Counted from the stretch's first letter, positions 34,291 through 46,623 are shown. The stretch: DNA of 64,000 nucleotides from Atherinomorus stipes (GCA_023101725.1 JALJCO010001293.1:310001-374000); one strand, 5' to 3'. Made by a program: numbers and translations. Notes: generated by a model from the sequence alone, not told the origin.

Positions 34291-34587
34291 AATCCGCTCA
34301 GATAGCCTAGAAATCTAAACACAAAACCTAAGATTAAATACTAAAGAAGCTTATAAATTTACAAATGGGTTGGCAGTAGACAATGTGAACGGTATTGCAA
34401 TCCTAACATAGGAAGTAGTGCAAATATTAGAGGAAAGTATAAATAAATTAAATAAAGCTTTGTTGACAAAGAAAGAGGTTGGAGGTTTGACATCATACCT
34501 TTTTATCAGCTGTTATTAGCTGTTTAGAATCCTATGAAGCCCGCGATCATGGAATTGAACATTAAAACCTTTTAAAAACGTTTATAT

Positions 34588-34780
34588 TAGGGTTGTCCAA
34601 TATTATCAGCCTACTGATATCTATGGCCGATGTTGGCATTAAAATGTTAGACTGGAAAATATCAGTTTTTTCGGACCGATATTTTTACGAACGAAATCTC
34701 ACAAGGTCCGCTTGTTCCGTTCAGAAATCTCGTGAGATCTTGTTTCATTAGCACCAGTCCAGCTTCTAGAAAAGTCCCTG
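34588..34780 (+). mobile_element. hAT-type fragment (TAGGGTTGTCC end)
   Basis: The left end TAGGGTTGTCCAATATTATC leads into GGCCGATGTTGGC and degenerate B-like words (ACGAACGAAATCTCACAAGG, AAATCTCGTGAGATCTTG), then GTCCAGCTTCTAGAAAAGTC. The last phrase recurs at about 37865-37880, so the two fragments share a family. No right end is identified. Confidence 0.55.
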
Positions 34781-34877
34781 TTATTCTGGAAGAACTTCAT
34801 ATCCCAGCATTCCTTTAGCTTCATGTGAGTACGGTGCTGCTGCAAAGATGACTGTATTCATCCTTTTATTGTTTTCG

Positions 34878-35545
34878 ACTTGACCAAAGACTGTAGAAAG
34901 TATGGACGTAGTATCCGGTCACGTCTGAATAAGGGAAAGTGAAGCCAGTTGGGCGTTTCCCACCGTCGCCATCTTGCCGTGTCACGTTTGTTGCCACTGA
35001 CGGAAAATACTTAAATGGGCAAAGCTTGGCCTCGGGGCAAATGATTGACAGCCAACGTACTCTGGGCTAAACGCAAACCGAGCTACCTCGAAACTAACAG
35101 AAAATAACGAAGACTAGCCTCCTGAGCGGCAGGATGAAGGTAAGACATGTTTAGACTTGCTGTTAGCTGCTAAAAACCACCATGTTGCTACTCTGCTGCA
35201 GACTGAGACCTTACCGAGAGCAAACGAGGAGCTAACTGATAGCCAGCAGGCCGGTATCCAGTCTGCCACCTGTTACTCAAAGGGGTTAGGCCCCTAATTA
35301 TAAGTAATTTCAAGATTAATTAACATCTAAATAGATGAGTTATAAAAATAAATTCACCCCCTCACAGTTGACATGAAGGTAAGCTTGACCAGTCAAACCT
35401 CATAAAATATTTTGAACCAGGCTGTAAACATGTTTATTTCTGCTGTGAAGTTGGTCTTTTTAACATGGGAGTCTATTATGGCTGTCAAAATTGCTCCAAA
35501 ATTATGTGATGAACTCGCAAGGGTGCTTTACGGCAAGTAGATGTT
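34878..35545 (-). mobile_element. second copy of the 28100-30340 dispersed repeat, inverted
   Basis: GACCAAAGACTGTAGAAAGT, CGTCGCCATCTTGCCGTG, CTCACAGTTGACATGAAGGT, AACCAGGCTGTAAACATGTT, TATTTCTGCTGTGAAG and AACATGGGAGTCTAT are reverse complements of phrases in the 28100-30340 copy. The end coordinates mark where resemblance fades. This copy lacks the nested hATs and so shows the uninterrupted form of part of that repeat. Confidence 0.6.
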
Positions 35546-36311
35546 TTGTTTAAGCTATAAAAATATACAAAATGATGTCGTTTCAAGTAAATTATGGATG
35601 CTACCCACTCAGGACACCTGGATTACATTGGATGAGCAGTATGGAGGAATATTGACAAGTTTTGGGACTTTTATGGACCTTTTTGGTTCAGTCGCTGGTG
35701 AACTTCATTATATAAAAGTTGGGGGAAAACGAAAACCTGTCTGATCTCCCTGCATTTGAGATATTAAAAAAGTGCTCCACAGTCTTACTCAGCATGAGGG
35801 TGAGTAGAAAATGAAGGCACATCATTCTGTGGGTGTACTATTCCTTTAACAAATTCAGCAGCACCAGCTCTCATACACATGTCAGTTTATAAATAACCTG
35901 TAAAAACACAAAAACGACCAAACACAGAACAACCACACAGAAATGCGCTTGGTTTTAGTGCACAAAGGACGAAAACAACAATGATGCCAGCTTGTCAGAG
36001 ACGATCATGTCGTTGGACGGCTGCATGTGATGTTAAACGGCTGCTGGTGAAGGAGTTCTTCTTCTCTCCGTCTTTACAACAAGCCGTTTCTCAGTTGTTT
36101 TCTGGGTCAGTTTCACTCTGCTCTGACCTACGCGTCTGTACAGTGTGTGTGCACGTGTTTGTGTGTGTTGTGTTGCAGTGGGATGGCCAGACAGGGTGAG
36201 GTCACCCCGGGCACCGGGGAGACGGAGAAGAATACCCTCTCTGTGTGCTGAAACACACACGGATCAGGCACACCCTTTTATATTTAGATTTCAGGAGTGA
36301 CTTCATGGCCT

Positions 36312-36344
<33 letters not shown>

Positions 36345-37696
36345 TGGCACGGTGCCGATTACTGTTCCCTAAAAGAAAAAAAACAAACAGAAATCCACAT
36401 GCTGGTCACAGGTTGTCATCACTAGGCCATCACCTGACACACACACACTCTCACACACAACAGCCTCTTTATCAAAGACTGAAACTATCAGCTTCAGACT
36501 GGAGATCATTAACGGGGCTGTGGGTGTTTGCATACGAGTATTTATGGTGTTGTGGGGACATCGTCTGTTTACGCCACTTGTGGGGACAAAAAGCAAGACC
36601 TCATCAATAAATCATTAGGTTTTCCTGATGGAGATTTGGTTTCAGGTTCAGGTAAAGCCTATGGCGGGCGAGCAGGGGTTATCATCCAGTAAATGTCAGA
36701 GCGAAGCCTCTGAAGTGATGGAAATATGGCTGTGTGTGTCTCCCGCTGCAAGGCGGTGCCTACACATGTGCATTTAAACCTCACATTACAGCCAAAATGA
36801 GTAGGTCTCTGGGTTAGCCAGCTTATACGACAACCGCAAAGCACAAAAAACACACACTGGTGCATGAAAATGCGTCATTTCTTTAACAGCAATCCCAATC
36901 TGCATTAACACACACACACGCACAAGTGTTGGCAAGAAATGAAGACAAGGAAACAATTCTTCACTTGTTTATGAGAAGATTTCCAAAGACTTAGAGGATT
37001 TATGCAGGACTCAGGAAAGTATTTACACTCAGGCGTCAGAAGAGAAGCATCGTGTGTTTGAATGAAATGAGACTGAAGGAGGATTTTATTGAGAATTGAC
37101 TTGCACGTGATGCTCACGACAGGACAGCACACGCTGAGATGTTTAAACCATCTCTAAAAGTTACTTCTTCGGTTTAAATGAAACAGACGAGCAGCAGAGC
37201 GAGCTTATAAAATCCAGACTCATGAGAGAATCAGCTAAATGTCTTGTAAACATTACCACCAGTTGTTTTTATTGTGTCATAAATCATTTTGTGAGCTTAT
37301 ATGTCACCCTCTGGGTGTCAGAGCTGAGAGCGACTCCTCACTAAATAAACATCTTGGAGTGTTTAATCGTTTTAGTAGTTTGTGGAATGCAGATGTTTAA
37401 GAAATGGATGACAAACAATTATTCTGCATCAGTTTATGTTTCTGAAACGACTTAAATGACTTAATGCTTTTTAAAGAGGACGCAAAAACAGATTCAAATG
37501 CAGATTTAATTCTATTTGTCCAACCAATAATCAATCCAGACAGGTTTGGTTTTATTTAGCGTAGACATAAATCGGACCCACTTCAACACCTCGTACATTC
37601 ATCACAGCATGAAGCTGAATTATGTTTGGACGGCACAATTCTGGACGGATTAACTCTTATTAGGAGGGAAACATGATTTAATTATAGGCTTTTGTC
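35546..37696. other. non-coding stretch with TG microsatellite and GTGGGGACA repeat
   Basis: No exon is supported. (TG)n lies at 36314-36342. A second fragment of the GTGGGGACA dispersed repeat is at about 36550-36660. Open frames around 36033-36610 are microsatellite-driven. Confidence 0.5.
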
Positions 37697-37885
37697 TAGG
37701 GCTGTGACAAAATATTGATACACTGAAATATCGCAATATTTCATGTTGTGATACATCGGTATTAAAAATGCTGTATCGATGTTTTTCACTAACAAAATCT
37801 TGCAAGATTTCATCGGTTTATTACAAAATCTCGCAGGATTTTGTTGTTTTATTTGCAACGTTCCAGTATGTAGAAAAGTCGCTGC
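37697..37885 (+). mobile_element. hAT-type fragment with B-like module
   Basis: The left end TAGGGCTGTGACAAAATATT is followed by GATACACTGAAATATCGCAA, as in element B, and by AAAATCTTGCAAGATTTCAT. After about 37850 it shares CCAGTATGTAGAAAAGTC with the 34588 fragment. No right terminus is found. Confidence 0.55.
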
Positions 37886-38610
37886 TTTCCACTGATATTT
37901 ATTGCAGTTTGCAGGATCAGGGTAAACCCAATACTAGCCAGTTGGACTTAATAAATTGGCTGCAGAATGTAAATAATAGCAAGCAGACATGCTGCTAACT
38001 GGCGCCCCTCTCTTGACAATCAGCATGGTGTGTTAGGGCCCTTAATAGAGCCATCAACCTGACAGGCCACCGTATGCTGCTAGGACCTGCAAAAAGCCCC
38101 AGAAATGTTGACTGCCCCCCTGGGAGTGAGACCCTGAGAGCAGGAGGAGGAGGAGGAGGAGGAGGGAGAGACTAGGGCCCCCTGGAGCAGAACAGCTCTG
38201 TGCTCCTGCTATTGTCTTTGTCACCACTGTTTAGCTGCCAAACATAACGTCTCCACAGAGGAACACATTTGGAAACAGCGGTTTGCAACATGGAAATATA
38301 ACTGGAGGTGGTGGAGGCTGGGCTGCTGGTTTGGGGTTTTTTTCTGTAGTTCTGAAGGTTTAGCCCACATTTCCTGTTTTGACAGCATTTAAATTCACCT
38401 TCATTTCCACTGGTGGTTCAGAGCTGCTTATTGCCACGAGTGGGAGTCACTCTGTGTTTGACCTTTACTCCAGAACGAGGTGAAGGGCCGCGAATAAAAT
38501 ATAAAGTCAGCCAGTGTAGGATCAATCATGCCAGCATGATCCAGTGGTTCAGTTTTTAAGCTGGTCCTATCAGTCTGTAGGTACCAAGAAGTTCATTTGT
38601 GATGCTCCTG
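37886..38610. other. non-coding stretch with (GAG)n
   Basis: A short (GAG)n microsatellite lies at about 38140-38166. No exon or other element is recognised. Confidence 0.5.
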
Positions 38611-39761
38611 CAGTTGTGTGAAAAAGTATTTGCCCCCCTCCTGATTTCTTACTTTTATGCATGTTTGTCACACTTAAATGTTTCAGTCATTAAACAAATT
38701 TAAATGTGAGACAAAGATAATACAAGTAAACAGAAAATGCAGTTTTTAAATGGAGATTTTTATTTTTAAGGGGGGAAAAATCCAAACCCACATGCCACTG
38801 TGTGAAAAAGTGATTGCCCCCTAAACCCTTAGCTGCAACAACTGCAATCAAGCATTTGTGATAACTGGCAGTGAGTCTTCTACAGCGCTGTGGAGGAATT
38901 TTGTTCCACTCATCTTTGCAGAATTGTTGTAATTCAGCCACATTGGAGGGTTTTCCAGCATGAACCACCTTTTTAAGGTCATGCCACATCATCTCAGTGG
39001 GATTCAGGTCGGGACTTTGACTAGGCCACTCCAAAGTCTTCATTTGTTTGTCTTAAGCCATTCAGAGGTGGACTTGCTGGTGTGTTTTGGATCATTGTCC
39101 TGCTGCAAAACTCAAGTGCGCTTCAGCTTGAGGTCACCAACAGATGGCCGGACATTCTCCCTCAGGATTTTTTGGTAGAAGCAGAATTCATGGTTCCATT
39201 TACCACAGCAAGTCTTCCAGGTCTTGAAGCAGCAGAACAGCCCCAGACCACCACACTACCACCACCATATTTTACTGTTGGTATGATGTTCCTTTTTTGA
39301 AATGCCGTGTTACTTTTACGCCAGATGTAATGGGACCTACACCTTCCAAAAAGTTCAACTTTTGTCTCGTCAGAGTATTTTCCCAAAAGTTTTGGGGATC
39401 ATCAAAATGCTTTCTGGCTAAACTGAGATGAGCCTTTATGTTCTTTTTGCTCAGCAGTGGTTTTGGTCTTGGAACTCTGCCATGCAGCCATTTTTGCCCC
39501 CCAGTCTCTTTCTTATGGTGGAGTCATGAACACTGACCTTAATTGAGGCAAGTGAGACCTGCAGTTCTTTGGATGTTCTGGGGTCTTTTGTGACCTCTTG
39601 GGTGAGTCATCGCTGGGCTCTTGGGGTAATTTTGGTTTCTGTTTATTTGTGTTGTCTTTGTCTCACATTTAATTTTTTTGATGATCTTAAACATTTAAGT
39701 GTGACAAACATGCACAAAAGTAAGAAATCAGGAAGGGGGCAAACACTTCTTCACACAACTG
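38611..39761 (-). mobile_element. Tc1-like DNA transposon, near full length, inactive
   Basis: The inverted termini are CAGTTGTGTGAAAAAGTATT (38611) and AACACTTCTTCACACAACTG (ending 39761), followed on the right by the target TA (39762-39763). On the left the TA has become TG. The total of 1151 bp is somewhat shorter than the usual 1.2-1.6 kb of fish Tc1 elements. The minus strand carries the broken transposase described separately. Confidence 0.93.
38690..39500 (-). pseudogene. Tc1-like transposase, frameshifted
   Basis: Fragments appear in the correct order on the minus strand. First comes a degenerate stretch around 39420-39480 (GRVPRPKPLLSKKN in one frame). Then 39162-39386 contains YSDETKVELFGRCRSHYIWR and GGGSVVVWGC. 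QQDNDPKHTSKS, with the second catalytic Asp, lies at about 39083-39110. Then 38690-39043 contains EWPSQSPDLNPTEMMWHDLK with the third acidic residue, and further on AAKGLGGNHFFT. This is the DDE catalytic core of Tc1 transposases, which cut and paste at TA. Frames change between the fragments and an in-frame stop follows the QDND block, so no active enzyme is possible. The N-terminal DNA-binding half is not readable. Confidence 0.92.
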
Positions 39762-39796
39762 TAACTGTGATTCATTGCTACATAAACAAATAAGAG

Positions 39797-39842
39797 ATAC
39801 CGGTATCGGTATTGGTTGAAATTTTTCATATCGTGCATCACT
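39797..39842 (+). mobile_element. hAT A-type right-end fragment
   Basis: ACCGGTATCGGTATTGGTTG and TTTTTCATATCGTGCATCAC followed by TA match the right end of the A element family (one base off ATCGTGCATCCCTA). Only about 46 bp remain. Confidence 0.45.
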
Positions 39843-41412
39843 ACCACAGAGTTACAAACGACTGTACTTGAGAAGTCGTTGACGATAAAGGCAATCGCGC
39901 ATGGGGGCACCGTGCCTCTTGGTCATTTTATTAAGGCAGTATTCAAGGAAAACAAATGGGGGGCAACTGGTTTACAGAGCAGAAGCGTTCCTGTCAGTAA
40001 GGTAAAAGGATCACTGAGGCACAATCCCGGCTTTATGTTTCTGAAATAAAGGTTTTTCCCAAACTTGTTCCCTTTCCACGTCAATCTTTCTTTCAGCATT
40101 TGACCAACACGGATCATCACTGCTGCAACTCTGTAGGATGGAAACAAGGAGAATCCTTCAGAGTCAAAGTGGGGAAAGAACTCCAGGTCTTTGGGGGGAA
40201 ATATCTTAAAATAACTACGTTTACACCCAACTGAAACATTCATTTTATTTATTTTCTTCACTCATTCTGGGATCTGTGCCGAAGCCCAGATCCCCAGGTT
40301 AATTTCCACATAAAACGAGGGCCCTTTCTTTGCATGTTCGACTCCACGTTCCTGATGTCTTGCACATATATAACACACAGCCTTCTTTTCCTTCACTCAT
40401 TCTCATACCAACGGCACACAAAAACACACACCCTTCCCCAACCTCTGCCCTCCAGTCTGAGCCTTGTGAGGCTCTCCTCCCTTCCTCACACCCACGCTCG
40501 CACAAGGCCTTCTTTATCAGGGCGGGAGGAGGGGAGCTGCCGAGATGGAAAAAGAAAAAGCTCCCACGCTCGCACCAAAAGCGCCAACAGCAACATGTGT
40601 GTGTGCTTGTATGTATACTGCTGTCGAGCTTCATTGATCAGTGATGTTGCAGCTGGGGTGTGTTGTCCTTAAATGGCCTTTCCATTGGAAAAACTGAGGG
40701 GAGCGAAGGAGACAATGATGCCCCAGACGGATAAGCCCCTCCTGGATGAAGTTTCGGGTCGCTGACACAGTTGGATCAAATTCAATACCGGAGTGACAGA
40801 AGAGGAAAGGAGTAAGTAAGAGAAATGAGTGGAAAAGAAAGTAAAAGAAAATGTAATGGAAGGAAAACTCTCAACACTGACTTTTCAATCAGTGATTATG
40901 CTTCAACCTCCCGGATAGACTGAAACCACAGAAACATCCTGTGAGCTGGGTCACATGGACCATGACCAGCATGTGAACAAACGCTCAATCACTTATGAAT
41001 ATGACTCTTCTCTCTCACATTAGCAGGGTGTGTGTTTCTTTTAAGCAGAAGAGTGACGCTTCCTTGTTTTCACAGTTTCTTCATCTATCAGCCTCTCAGC
41101 TTGGACCTTTTCATTCACTGAAATGGCTCTGAGCCGCACAAGCTACTGATCTCACACATATTCCTTCATGAAGGCTTACGGTGTGTGGCATCACATCCAT
41201 CACACGGACATTTCCGGCTACGTTTCTGGCTGTACTGGTCTTGGAAGTTAAATACTTTTACCTAAACAGCACAGCGACCCAGTTCATGATCCACTTCAAC
41301 TCGAGATGACACGAGGCAGAACTTTCTTCCTCCTGTGCTGATGTTCTGCGTGTTTTCAATCTGCAGTTGCAGACTACGGCAGAGCTCCTGATAAACAAGC
41401 ACTGTTGTCAAG
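39843..41412. other. non-coding stretch, nothing recognised
   Basis: A moderately GC-rich block at 40480-40600 carries overlapping open frames on both strands (40299-40672), none with a domain. It is not recognised as an exon. Confidence 0.45.
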
Positions 41413-41788
41413 TAGGGATGCACAATATAATCAGCCCCCTGTCAGTATCGGCCTATATCGAGATTTTGCAACAGAACGATGAAATATTGCGAGATTTTGT
41501 TAGTAAAATAGATCGATACTGGGTTTTTAAATGTCAATGTGATATCAGCATATGAAAATATCCCGATATTTCAGTGTATCAATAATTTTTTCCCCCACCC
41601 CTAGTCTTCAGATGTTTTAAAGTCTGTAAAAAAGAAGTTTTTGAAGAAGAAGAAGTAGGCCTAGTTTTTAGTTTGGGGGTTTATTTGGGGGTTTTGTTTG
41701 TTTTTTTACTTAAGAAACAGCGGCTGATCAGTTTTAAGGCCGACATAGGGCGATACCGATAGGGGGCCGATTATATCGCGCATCCCTA
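41413..41788 (+). mobile_element. composite hAT MITE, internally deleted, 376 bp
   Basis: Ends are TAGGGATGCACAATATAATC and GGCCGATTATATCGCGCATCCCTA (41765-41788). Both termini are of the right-arm type of A (TAATCGGCCCCC...), so the element has become nearly symmetrical. Half of B ends at 41603 (TTTTTTCCCCCACCCCTA). The flanks do not form a clear TSD. Confidence 0.8.
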
Positions 41789-41834
41789 CTTCTTAGGCTT
41801 GTGTTTTTACTGTTTTATCTGCCTGTACAGTGTC

Positions 41835-42262
41835 CTTGGGTACTATCAACAGCAAGTATGAACCAGCCCTTAGTAGCGACATGACACAATTTAACCACCA
41901 CAGCCTACCGAGTAACATTGCTGACCATTTCCATCCCTTCATGGCTACAGTGTAGCATCTTCTGATGGCTACCTCCAGCAGGATGTTGCACCGTGTAACA
42001 AAGCTCGCATCATCTCCAGCTGCTTTCTGAGTCACCAGATCTCAGGCCAACGGAGCAGCTTTGGGATGTGGTGGAACAGGAGATTCTCATCATGGATGTG
42101 CAGCAACTGTTTGATGCTATCATGTTGATATGGAGCAAAATCTCAGAGGAATGTTTCAAACACCTTATTGAATCTATGACACCAAGAATGAAGACAGTTC
42201 TGAAGATAAATGAGGTTCCAAACCCGGTACTCGTAAGGTGGACCTAGTTAAGTGTCTGCTGA
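41835..42262 (+). pseudogene. Tc1-like transposase, 3' half, ruined
   Basis: The sequence follows the 3' half of the fish Tc1-like family whose 5' end is at 13466. Landmarks are CTTCTGATGGCTACCTCCAG, TTTGGGATGTGGTGGAACAG, ATCATGGATGTGCAGCAACT and CAGAGGAATGTTTCAAACAC. In one frame it reads LWDVVEQEILIMDVQQLFDA then IMLIWSKISEECFKHLIESM. The region that should carry the DLNP catalytic motif is deleted, and several frameshifts and stops occur upstream. The terminal repeat (about 42230-42262) is degenerate. Confidence 0.8.
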
Positions 42263-43425
42263 TTCCAAGAAGATCAATGTAGATTCATAGGACATTTGGT
42301 TAGCAACGACTTAACATGAAGAAAAACAGTTGAAGCATTCCTCCACTTCCACACAAACCTAAAGTACAGCCTAACTGATGCAGAGGCTTCTCCTGTTTGT
42401 TTTCTCATTCAGAATAGTTTCAGGAATTATTTAAAAATGTTCTGTGGTCACTTTCTGGTAGGTCTACTCACTGGTATATTTTCATTAGCTGCACTCCCAG
42501 GACCAGACCAAAATATTTAAATTTTAAACTAAAAAGTCTCCCACACTGGGTGCGTTTGAAGAGGTGCCAAAAATGCGGCCATCCAGACTGTCCCCATCTC
42601 AGGCGCCGCATAAATTAAGGAGTACACAAGTATGGCGACAATGCAACGTATGTGAAATAAACAGCAAAAAACATCTCAGTTTGCCTCCATCATGCAGGAT
42701 GTTTAAGTGTTGTAATACATTCCCACAGCTTCTCAGAGGCCTTAACCTTTGCGTAAATGATAGTTTTATAGGGGCAAATCGAGGGGAAGCGGCTAAATAA
42801 AGAGAAAGTCATGTTTTCAAATATTCTGCATGAGGTTATACTCCAATAAAGGAATCTAAAGATGAAGAAAAGAAACTTAATTACCAGAAAATTCAAAGAA
42901 AACAGGCCTCACTTTGCCGCCCATGGTGGCTGATTGATAAGTAATCTCTGGGAAATCCAGTGCAGAAACCCCTCAGCTTTACACCAAAGATGTTCTGACC
43001 ACCTTAAGCTGCGGTAATTCCGATAAAACCCGAACTTAATCTGTGAAAATAATCCCCCTCGTTACCGTTCCTGAGCCTTCGGCCACATCAAAGCTCCACC
43101 AGATGCAAGAAGTGCAGCAGCGCCACACTAACCCCTGACCCTGAGGAGCATTTACACCCATCCATCATAGGCTGCGCACAGCCTGCCTCCATCTCCCATA
43201 ATCCACCGCTACGACCCTGACACTTATCCACAGCTCCAACTCCCGCAAGCCTGACCCTCAACAGCGACACTTAACCTTATTCACACACTTAACTGACAAT
43301 CGAGCACAAGGAAACAGAGAATTTGTTTTTTAAGGTATGTATGCTTGATTTATTTATCTATATCCACATTAGGCTGATCAAACAGGATCTAAAATATCCA
43401 TCTTTAACAGGTGAAATAATATATG
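42263..43425. other. non-coding stretch, nothing recognised
   Basis: No supported exon or repeat. The 78-codon (42564-42800) and 60-codon (43088-43270) frames lack domains. Confidence 0.5.
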
Positions 43426-43427
43426 TA

Positions 43428-44675
43428 GAGTCATCCTCAAAATTATTCCTAACCTGCTAATAAATATGAAAAAAAATCATCCGTCAGTGAAATAAGTTGA
43501 AATTGACAAAAGTAATAATACATAAAAATTTTATGAAAATCATGACAAGGGATGCACAATATTGGAAATTTGGACGATATCGAATATCGACACAGATATT
43601 AAAGCTGAAAAAAATAAGCAGTCATTGCAAATAGCAGTTTTGTTATCCGTTTCTGTAACTTTGAAAAATAGGGGTGGGAAAAAATGTCAATACACTGAAA
43701 TATCACATTATTATTATATGCCAATATCAAAACGATATTTTAAAAATGGATAGTAATCTATTTTATTTACGAAATCTTGTGATATTTCATCATTTTGTTA
43801 CAAAATCTCACAATATTTCATGAAGTCTCACAAGATTTCGTAACAGAACGATGAAATATCACGAGATTTCCTTAGAAAAATAGATACCACGTTTTGAAAT
43901 GTCAATATAATATCAGCATATGAAAATATCACAAAATTTTTGTGAATTCTTGTGAGATTTCTTAACAGTATGATGAAATATCACGAGATTTCATTAGACA
44001 AATAGATCGATAACACATTTTTAAATGTCAATATTATATCAGCATATGAAAATATTGTGATATTTCAGTGTATCGATATTTTTTTCCCACCCCTAGTCTT
44101 TAGAAGTTTTAAAGTGTGTATAAAAGAATGTTTTTTACGAAGAAGTTGTTTCTGTTTTTTGTTTTTTTTTTCTTTAGAAACAGTGGGCTGATCGGTTAAA
44201 TATCAGGGTGGCCGATGTCCGATATTCAGTTTTAAGGCTGATACCAATGGGGGTGATTATATCATGCATCGCTATGGCAATGATTTTGAATTGTGGTTCA
44301 ACAGAAATATTAAAAACCAACCAAACAAAAAAAAAAAACCCAAACACACATTAACAAGCATGATGGGACTCCTGAACTACCATTTTGAGGTAATTACTGC
44401 AATCAAATGTTTTCTGCAACATCCAATCACATGTCTGCACCTGCTGACAGGTATTCTGGTCCACTGTTCATGAGCAAAGTGCTCTAATTTGTTTTATTTG
44501 TTTTTTAAAATAATTATTTTCAACAACAATTAAAAATCAACATTTCATTTTGCTGAATTTTAATTTTGTAATTTTTTGTTTATTATCACTTTTTAAATTT
44601 CTTGTTATTTGAATAACTATTGTGAATTTAGCCGTCTCTTTAATTGGAGGGTATGAATAATTTTGAGGACGACTG
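43428..44675. mobile_element. Tc1-like element (TCCTCAAAATTATT ends) hosting a composite hAT
   Basis: TA (43426-43427) is followed by GAGTCATCCTCAAAATTATT. The right end is AATAATTTTGAGGACGACTG, followed by TA (44676-44677). The right half contains GACAGGTATTCTGGTCCACT and TTCATGAGCAAAGTGCTC, phrases I associate with a fish Tc1-like element. Without the nested insertion at 43548-44274 it is only about 520 bp, so it is non-autonomous. Confidence 0.8.
43548..44274 (+). mobile_element. composite A+B hAT MITE nested in a Tc1 element
   Basis: It starts AAGGGATGCACAATATTGGA (first T mutated) and ends GATTATATCATGCATCGCTA. The left arm of A runs to TTTGAAAAA, B runs from 43669 (TAGGGGTGGGAAAAAATGTC) to 44095 (TTTTTTTCCCACCCCTA), then comes the right arm of A (GTCTTTAGAAGTTTTAAAG). 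The CpG palindromes are mostly decayed to TCTCACAAGA or ATCACGAGAT. No TSD is visible. Confidence 0.88.
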
Positions 44676-44677
44676 TA

Positions 44678-45511
44678 TGGGTGTAATGACCGCATCTATC
44701 TGGAGTGTCTCAGCAGCTAAACACACTGACAAACAGGATTTATATGCACCGCTTGCAGCTGTGGCATGATCAGCATCATGTTTTTTTAGTCCATCCACGT
44801 GCACACAGACACACACACACACGTACACCCCCAGCTGTGTGTTTCTGGTGGGGTATGGAAGCCATTAGATCTGGTGATCAGCACTGCCAACAGCGCAGGT
44901 TAAAGGGTCGGCGGCCTGGTGGGAGCAGAGACAGACTCGATTGATCCATCAATGTCTTCAGAAAAAAAGAAAACTTTGAATGAATGCATGCCCCTTTATC
45001 TCAAACCCAAACACACACACACAAACACACACTTAATACAAGTGAAACATTAACTCTTCAGTGCACTTGGTGACCTAGCCTTCCCTAACATGCCTCTAGG
45101 GGCAGTTTCGTGACTGAATGAACATGTGTTTAAGTGAGCGACATCATGGTGTAAGATCCAGCTACTTTGGACATTTTCACATTTTAAAAACAGTTTCTGA
45201 GCCTAAATTCAACTGTATTTTATAAGAGTCGTAACATAATGCACTGGAAAAGTTGAGGTCAAGCTTTAGTGGTAATCAGATCATGATGAGAGGTTTTTAT
45301 CTGATCAGATTTAAGGAAACTTTCTAACATATAGCAGGAAGCTTATGAGCACTAAGTGGTTGCAAACTTAATGGAGTCCGATAGATTTATTCAAATGAAA
45401 GCCTGGTGTATTTGCTGTCATTCTCAGACGCTTTTTAGTTTTATATTACATCAACAAATAGCCTGGAGTGGAGCATAAGTGACCAACACAAGTGTGATTA
45501 TGGCTGTTAGT
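44678..45511. other. non-coding stretch, CA-rich in part
   Basis: (CA)n-like sequence lies near 44810-44822 and 45010-45030. No exon is recognised. Confidence 0.5.
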
Positions 45512-45600
45512 TAGAGGTGGGTAAAAATATCTATTAATCGATGCATCGCAATACTTCCCTGTGCAATTCAATATCAAATTGACGACACTAATGTTTCGCA
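45512..45600 (+). mobile_element. hAT-type end fragment (ATCGATGCATCGCAATA type)
   Basis: TAGAGGTGGGTAAAAATATC followed by ATCGATGCATCGCAATACTT and TGCAATTCAATATCAAATTG. The same end, in reverse, occurs at 57901-57978. Only this terminus is recognisable here. Confidence 0.55.
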
Positions 45601-45852
45601 TCAACACATTGGTGAAATGAAGGAGTTTGTGGCAGACAATGCCTTATTTAGAGGCTGCGCGCGGTTGCCCCATCACTTCCATTATATTGGACATACGCTG
45701 ATCTGGAGTGGATCTAAATATCTCCCGAAGGAATTCAAGTTGCACCAAAACTGCCTGGGAGAGTAAATGAATGTATTTCATGCTAGAAAATAGATCCAGA
45801 TTGAAAAAAACCAAACTTCCCCTGTAACCTTGCCCACCTCAAATGTCCAATC

Positions 45853-46615
45853 TAGGGGTGCACGATATTGGTATTTGGGCCGATATCCGATATGCCGATG
45901 TTTAAAACTTATTTGGCAGATAAGAGACATCGATACCGATATTAAAGCTGAAGAAAATAAGCAGTCATTGCAAAGAGCAGTTTTATTAGCTGTTTCCGAC
46001 ACTTGGGGGGTGTGGGAAAAAAATATCGATATAAAATATTTGATATTTTCACATGCCGACATCAAAATCGATTTTTTTTAACATGGCATCAATCTATTTT
46101 TATTTTAAAAATCTCTTAAGATTTCATCATTCTGTCACAAAATCTCACGGTATTTCATGAATTACTGCGAGATTTCGTAACAGAACAATAAAATATCGCA
46201 AGATTTCATTAGTAAAATAGATCGATACTACGTTTTTAAATGTCAGTATGATATCAGCATATGAAAAGATCAAGAAATTTTTGTGAATTCTCGTAAGATT
46301 TCATAACAGAACGATGAAATATCGCGAGATTTTATTGACAAAATAGATACCACGTTTTTAAATGTCAATATGATATCAGCATATGAAAATATCGCGATAT
46401 TTCAGTGTATCGATATGTTTTCCCATCCCTTGTCTTTAGAAGTTTTAAAGTCTGTTAAAAAGAAGTTTTGGTTTTTTTTTTTTAAACTTTAGAAACAGCC
46501 CGCTGATCGATTAAATATTGGTTAAATATTGGTGGGGTGGCCGATGTCCGATACTTAGTTTTAAGGCCGATATAGGCCTATACCGATAGGGGGCCGAATA
46601 TATCGTGCATCCCTC
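45853..46615 (+). mobile_element. composite A+B hAT MITE, 763 bp, perfect TSD
   Basis: Ends are TAGGGGTGCACGATATTGGT and GAATATATCGTGCATCCCTC. Identical flanks GTCCAATC lie at 45845-45852 and 46616-46623. Inside, B runs from about 46005 to 46431 and has no TSD of its own. Left arm of A, B and right arm of A therefore moved together as one 763-bp unit. Modules read GATTTCGTAACAGAACAATA, AAAATAGATCGATACTACGT and ATATCAGCATATGAAA. Confidence 0.94.
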
Positions 46616-46623
46616 GTCCAATC

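Noticed and set aside
38611..39761. active Tc1 transposon
   Set aside because: The transposase is broken by frameshifts and a stop, and the left TA is mutated to TG.
40299..40672. coding exons in the GC-richer block
   Set aside because: Three overlapping frames on both strands of about the same length, low-complexity composition, no recognisable motif.
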